Shown here piece after piece: positions 59,971 through 64,000 of a DNA stretch of 64,000 nt (the first letter of the stretch is position 1; every line of letters begins with the position of its first letter). This DNA is from Diprion similis (taxonomy: Eukaryota > Arthropoda > Insecta > Hymenoptera > Diprionidae), in the NCBI RefSeq assembly GCF_021155765.1, contig NC_060111.1, positions 186,001-250,000 of the forward strand, given 5' to 3'. The notes under the pieces were generated by a model. It was not told the origin of the DNA. It saw only the letters and a list, made by a program, of their open reading frames with translations, and did not search any database. Made by a program: the position numbers and the translations under genes.

Positions 59971-61489
59971 CCGTCCGTTGTTTCCGCAACTTGGATATAT
60001 ATCTCTACAAATGATGAAAATGATTTATTCCTATTTAACTATAATTTCGTCTGTCTAATAATTCTAAAATCAATAAAATGTAGAGTATTAGAATGTCGAA
60101 GAAATACGTGCTTCTTAGTTTTCGATGCACTACAACATGTATGAATCGGCTAAAAATCGGAGGAGTCGACCTACATAGGGTTCCTCGTGAGATAATCATT
60201 TTTCAGACCGTGATTCCGTTGATTTGAGAAGAACTTTCGTCTTGTTAAGAACATTTTGATTTCTATTATAAGAACTTTTTTCACTTAAGGGGACAAAAAA
60301 AAAAACAGTTTCATAAAGATAGATCTGTAAATTTCATATTTTTCGATTGCGGTCTCGATCAAATTGGCCGTTCGATTTCTCTTGCACCAGCGTGTCATAT
60401 CTAACTCTTTACTTTTGGTGAAAGTACCTAATGGGTACAGTTGCTTTCGGTTAGATCCAAAGTTGTCCACTCACGATATTCAGAGGTATAAAGCCTTGGG
60501 ATTTTCGTTTTTAATGAACCGTAATCGCCGCAGCAAATGATGTGATGAGAATGCGTCTAATCAGATTTTTGTGGTGTCACTGAGAGAATGACGACGGTGG
60601 GTAAAGACAATTAACAACTATCTATACGCCTGTGTATTCCGTATTTATTATCGTGTCGTGCCACGTTCCTCCTGCAGTTTGTTATCTTTTAATACCTACA
60701 ATTTCACGACTCGATTGGAGCGTTTCTTTTCGTTCTCTTTATATTTTTTTTTTATCAGTTAATTTTTTTCCCGCTAACAGGTGTTTTTTGCATCGTTAAC
60801 TCCGAGCGAAAACGATCAAACATGTAACGGAAAACGTGGATACGTATAATCGCGCATATCATATAAAAAATGTCAAGTCAACCATTCAATACAGAGAACA
60901 TTTTTTTTCTTCGCCAATTCAGTATTATTAAACTGATTTTTCATCCCATTACTCTCCACGTGTACTGCCAGCGTGTAATGGATCGAACAAAACTACCTTC
61001 CTTTTTTTTTCTACTGAATTTGTATACCCGTACAGTCGCAATTGTAACTATAACAGTCTAACAGATGTTCAAAGGCGTATTCATTTGCTCGGTATGCGAA
61101 TTTCCGAGTTAATGTTGATCGATCGGCCTCACCGCTGCTGCTGCTGCGTTATTTTCCGATAGTCCAAACATTAAACATTCGATGGAAAATACTCTTTCAA
61201 TGACACTCGTCACAAACGATTCGTATATTATAGCAACACGATCGCTGGCTTCTGATGCGGTATGATATGAATATTAGACACCGAAGGAATTTATTGCGTC
61301 GCATCGATATCTTCGATTGAAAATTCTTCAGTCATAAAAAAATCCGAGAAATTTCCTTTATCCCACAATGAACGACGTATTTTCTATTTGCTGATTTCCT
61401 TTCTGTATCGATAATAACTATAAAAAAGTCGGTGGAAATACCGTAAATATACCCAACAATTTGGTTTAATTACCAAAAACGGTAAAATT

Positions 61490-61885
61490 TTAACCGGTCA
61501 ACTGATATTGTTTCATAATATGTACAAATTTGAATAACTTTCTCAATTTTCAACCGATCCCCATAAAAATTGGCATGTAACCATTTTTTGGAATGTTTTA
61601 CCCAATGATACCACCAGAATGACAAAATTCAAAATTTCACCCTCAAAATGGCGTCATTAATGACGATCATTTTTTAATAACTTTAATAGAGTTCGTATTT
61701 GTGGCCTGAAAATGGTGTCATTGGATACGTACATTTTCAACAATGCCGCAAAGTCGACTGTACGGGAGTGGAATGAGCAATATCAAAAATCTCCAAAAAC
61801 ATTCTATTATATATTTTAGTGAATAATATGCTTGCGCTAGTTTACCCACGAAAACTGGAAAAAAGCCTACCAGTTAACCGGTTAA
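61490..61885. mobile_element. Possible 396-bp MITE with TTAACCGGT ends
   Basis: Left TTAACCGGTCAACTG at 61490-61504 matches the reverse complement of CAGTTAACCGGTTAA at 61871-61885 with one mismatch in 15. The interior is non-coding. Flanking duplication is not clear, so this remains tentative. Confidence 0.45.
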
Positions 61886-63795
61886 TATATTTAATTTTTT
61901 CACGCGTATTTTCCATTCTTTCTGTCCCGCCTTATCAGTTGTGGTATTTTGCTTCCTTCTTTAATGTTTAATGTACAGAATTGTAAGAAAAAAAACATAT
62001 TTATATTAATATAAACCGCTCGAGGAAATGCGGTTCTTCCTATTATGTCCTTAGGTTCCTTTATTTTTTCTTCGATTCTGCTCTTATCGGTACACCACAG
62101 GATCGTGTTTTTTCCGCACTTTCCTGAAGTTATATTAGCAAGGTAAAAGATAAAAGTATACATAACAACACTGCAGCGCTGGCAGCGCGTAGGTTTCAAT
62201 ACTGTGTGTGTGTGTCTGTGTGTCGATCCACGTGTTAGAAAGTCCCTGTCCTGCGGCTCTGCCATTCTTGTAGTTTTTTCTAACTCCGGTTCGTTGGCAT
62301 CTTTCAAATTAATTTGATCAGATTACACATATGTACCTGTGCGCGAAGTTTTTCACACGATACTTTGAACTGCAAAACCTTGCAGGATTTTTTCTTATCT
62401 CAATTATCCGTTGATAATTTCAACGAAAACCTCGTTGTTACACCCATACCGATATGGTCGATAAAATCATTAATGTAAAATTGCGACCATATGATAACAT
62501 GGCTGGTCAAAATTGCGTGATTATTTAACATCGAAGACAGTTACTGGAAGGTATTCAATTGCCGTTAGGAAAATGAAAACCTTCTTCAACAATGGCTATA
62601 TTCGATAAACCAGATCTTATACGCCTGCGCCGCGTACAAGTATTGTTATTGTATAGCTATATGAAAGCCGGCACTGTGCGTTCTTACGTTATGCTTCAAA
62701 AGAGATTGGCATTCCGCATGTGCGTCCACGAGTATAAGAATTTGATCTCATTCGAATTCATGACTTGAAGATATAATATAAAATAGTTCTACCATATGGT
62801 TATAATCTGCAATCAACGATTTGTGTCACTCTTAGCAGATGACATTGTTAACTGGCGGATTAATACGCCGTCAGGATAATCTGAGAAAGAGCGATACGGA
62901 TTGAAATAATATACAAAACTATACTTATAGAAATAATTTAGGTTCACATTCATATAAGCGTATGCATGTATCAGCCAACGTGTGGCAACGGCAGTGGCCG
63001 AACGTCGGTTTTATACGCGCCATTCACCTCTGTTACGCTCATACGGATACACAGGCTCCTGCGGCTGCTTATATAGTTCGAGTTTCAGTTTGAGAATCAA
63101 TTATTTGCAGTTAGTGTTTAACCGAGAACGCAACCACGCTCCGAGTTTCATGTGCAACCAGCTGCGCGGTCTTATTGTTAACCAGTTGCTATTAGCTATA
63201 TTCTGCTGCACTTTTTGGGAATTTGATAACTAATACCGTTTTCATAATACACCATGTGCCACCTTCACGAAGCCGTGTCCTCTTCTGCTCCGTTGAATGT
63301 ACCTATCGCAATATTTATATTTGATTTAATTGAGTTTAGATAACGGGAATATGTAATCTTGAAAAACGTTATGATAATCAGTTGGTATAAGAACATGGTG
63401 CAATTACTTTTGCAAGTGGTTCAGGAATATCCCAGCTGGATATACTTTGGATGCCAACCTTTTATCGTGATTTTAAACGCAACAGCACTACCCATTGATA
63501 GTCGGCTGTAGAAATTCGAATTGATCATTTCTGTCGATCAATAAAAATGGATATTTTGGGGGAAAGAAAAGAGAGTGATCTCAGTTATGAATTTATTCGT
63601 TTATTTCTCGTCGAATAAAATTCATATAAAGCCACACGAGTTATTGTGAAAAATGAAGCCTATCGAGTACACATCTTGGTACAATTCTCCGAGAGATTCT
63701 CTCGTACGGCGATGAATACAGTTTTAACTTGTAACATCAAAGCTTCACTCCTCGAGCCGGTTCAAATATCTAAATGGTTTATTAAAAATTTCCAG

Positions 63796-63972
63796 ATGTC
63801 CGATGATCACTTAAATTCGTCGGATGGGCACTCGGGTCACGGAGGACATATGATGGGACATGGCGGAGGTCACGACGAACACGTGGGTCACGGGGGCAGT
63901 ATGGCACACGTAGGAGCGTCCAGTGGACCATCCGCGGAAGCCTGCAGTGGTCACGGGATGCACGGAATGATG
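63796..63972 (+). CDS. Ctr1-type high-affinity copper transporter, first coding exon only
   Basis: The exon begins exactly at an ATG after a TTTCCAG acceptor. It encodes MSDDHLNSSDGHSGHGGHMM and continues as a His/Gly/Met-rich ectodomain with CSGHGMHGMM at the end. It then meets a GTAATG donor at 63973. Extracellular His/Met clusters of this kind coordinate copper in Ctr1 proteins, and insect Ctr1A/B begin similarly with SGHGG and MHGM motifs before the first membrane helix. The three membrane helices lie beyond the window, so the call rests on the N-terminal composition alone. If the donor is not used, the frame would stop at 63994-63996 after a few codons. A His-rich protein of another kind is the main alternative. 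Confidence 0.65.
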
Positions 63973-64000
63973 GTAATGTACAAGACCCAGGACTAATCTT

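Larger units (their letters stand above)
58347..63795 (+). other. Upstream region / probable first intron of the copper-transporter gene
   Basis: Directly right of the transposon, a GC-moderate stretch ends in TTCAAAG|GTAAGCC (donor at 58548). This could be the 3' end of a non-coding first exon, with the next acceptor exactly at the 63796 ATG. That would make a 5.2-kb intron. The rest is AT-rich with a (CA)n run at about 59,938-59,970 and a possible MITE at 61490-61885. No other gene was supported. Confidence 0.35.

Noticed and set aside
62982-63233. 83-codon frame upstream of the copper-transporter exon
   Set aside because: It has no signal or domain pattern and does not splice in frame to the Ctr1-like ATG exon, whose acceptor abuts the start codon.

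Overview
This is eukaryotic nuclear DNA from an insect. Genes are split by many short GT-AG introns, the sequence is AT-rich, microsatellites are common, and every recognisable protein has an insect or wider animal counterpart. A hymenopteran is plausible, but the sequence alone does not prove the order. Exon structures were read by eye from splice signals, frame continuity and family resemblance.

Layout, left to right. (1) 127-5966 (+): the 3' part of a centrocortin/CDR2-type coiled-coil gene whose 5' end lies outside the window. (2) 8292-14837 (+): a complete 16-exon phtf gene encoding an ER-type multi-pass membrane protein. One intron uses a GC-AG donor, and its 2.7-kb penultimate intron holds a separate intronless gene (13066-13920) for a coiled-coil protein that resembles the tail and stalk of a kinesin-14 without the motor. 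(3) 18455-25908 (+): a complete 11-exon MBOAT lysophospholipid acyltransferase (oysgedart, MBOAT1/2 type). (4) 25909-42224: about 16 kb with no convincing gene, only microsatellites and one striking 108-nt hairpin. (5) 42225-45931 (+): a 10-exon laccase-type multicopper oxidase with a signal peptide and a possible GPI-anchored Thr-rich tail. (6) 47703-48853 (+): a small ZAD-like C2H2 zinc-finger gene. (7) 49767-50744 (-): intronless BABAM1/MERIT40. (8) 51272-58346: a PIF/Harbinger DNA transposon with 32-bp terminal inverted repeats and both element genes apparently intact: a DDE transposase (+) and a Myb/SANT-like protein (-). It has been invaded by a decayed LINE, a 249-bp inverted-repeat element and a further unclassified stretch. 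(9) 63796 to the edge (+): the first coding exon of a Ctr1-type copper transporter.

The host genes have unrelated functions: centrosome, ER membrane protein, phospholipid remodelling, copper oxidase, transcription factor, DNA repair/deubiquitinase scaffold and copper uptake. The chromosomal neighbourhood therefore implies no pathway. The genes that clearly act as a pair are the two Harbinger genes, since in this family the Myb-like protein assists the transposase. The most unusual items are that two-gene Harbinger element and the motorless kinesin-14-like gene nested in phtf.
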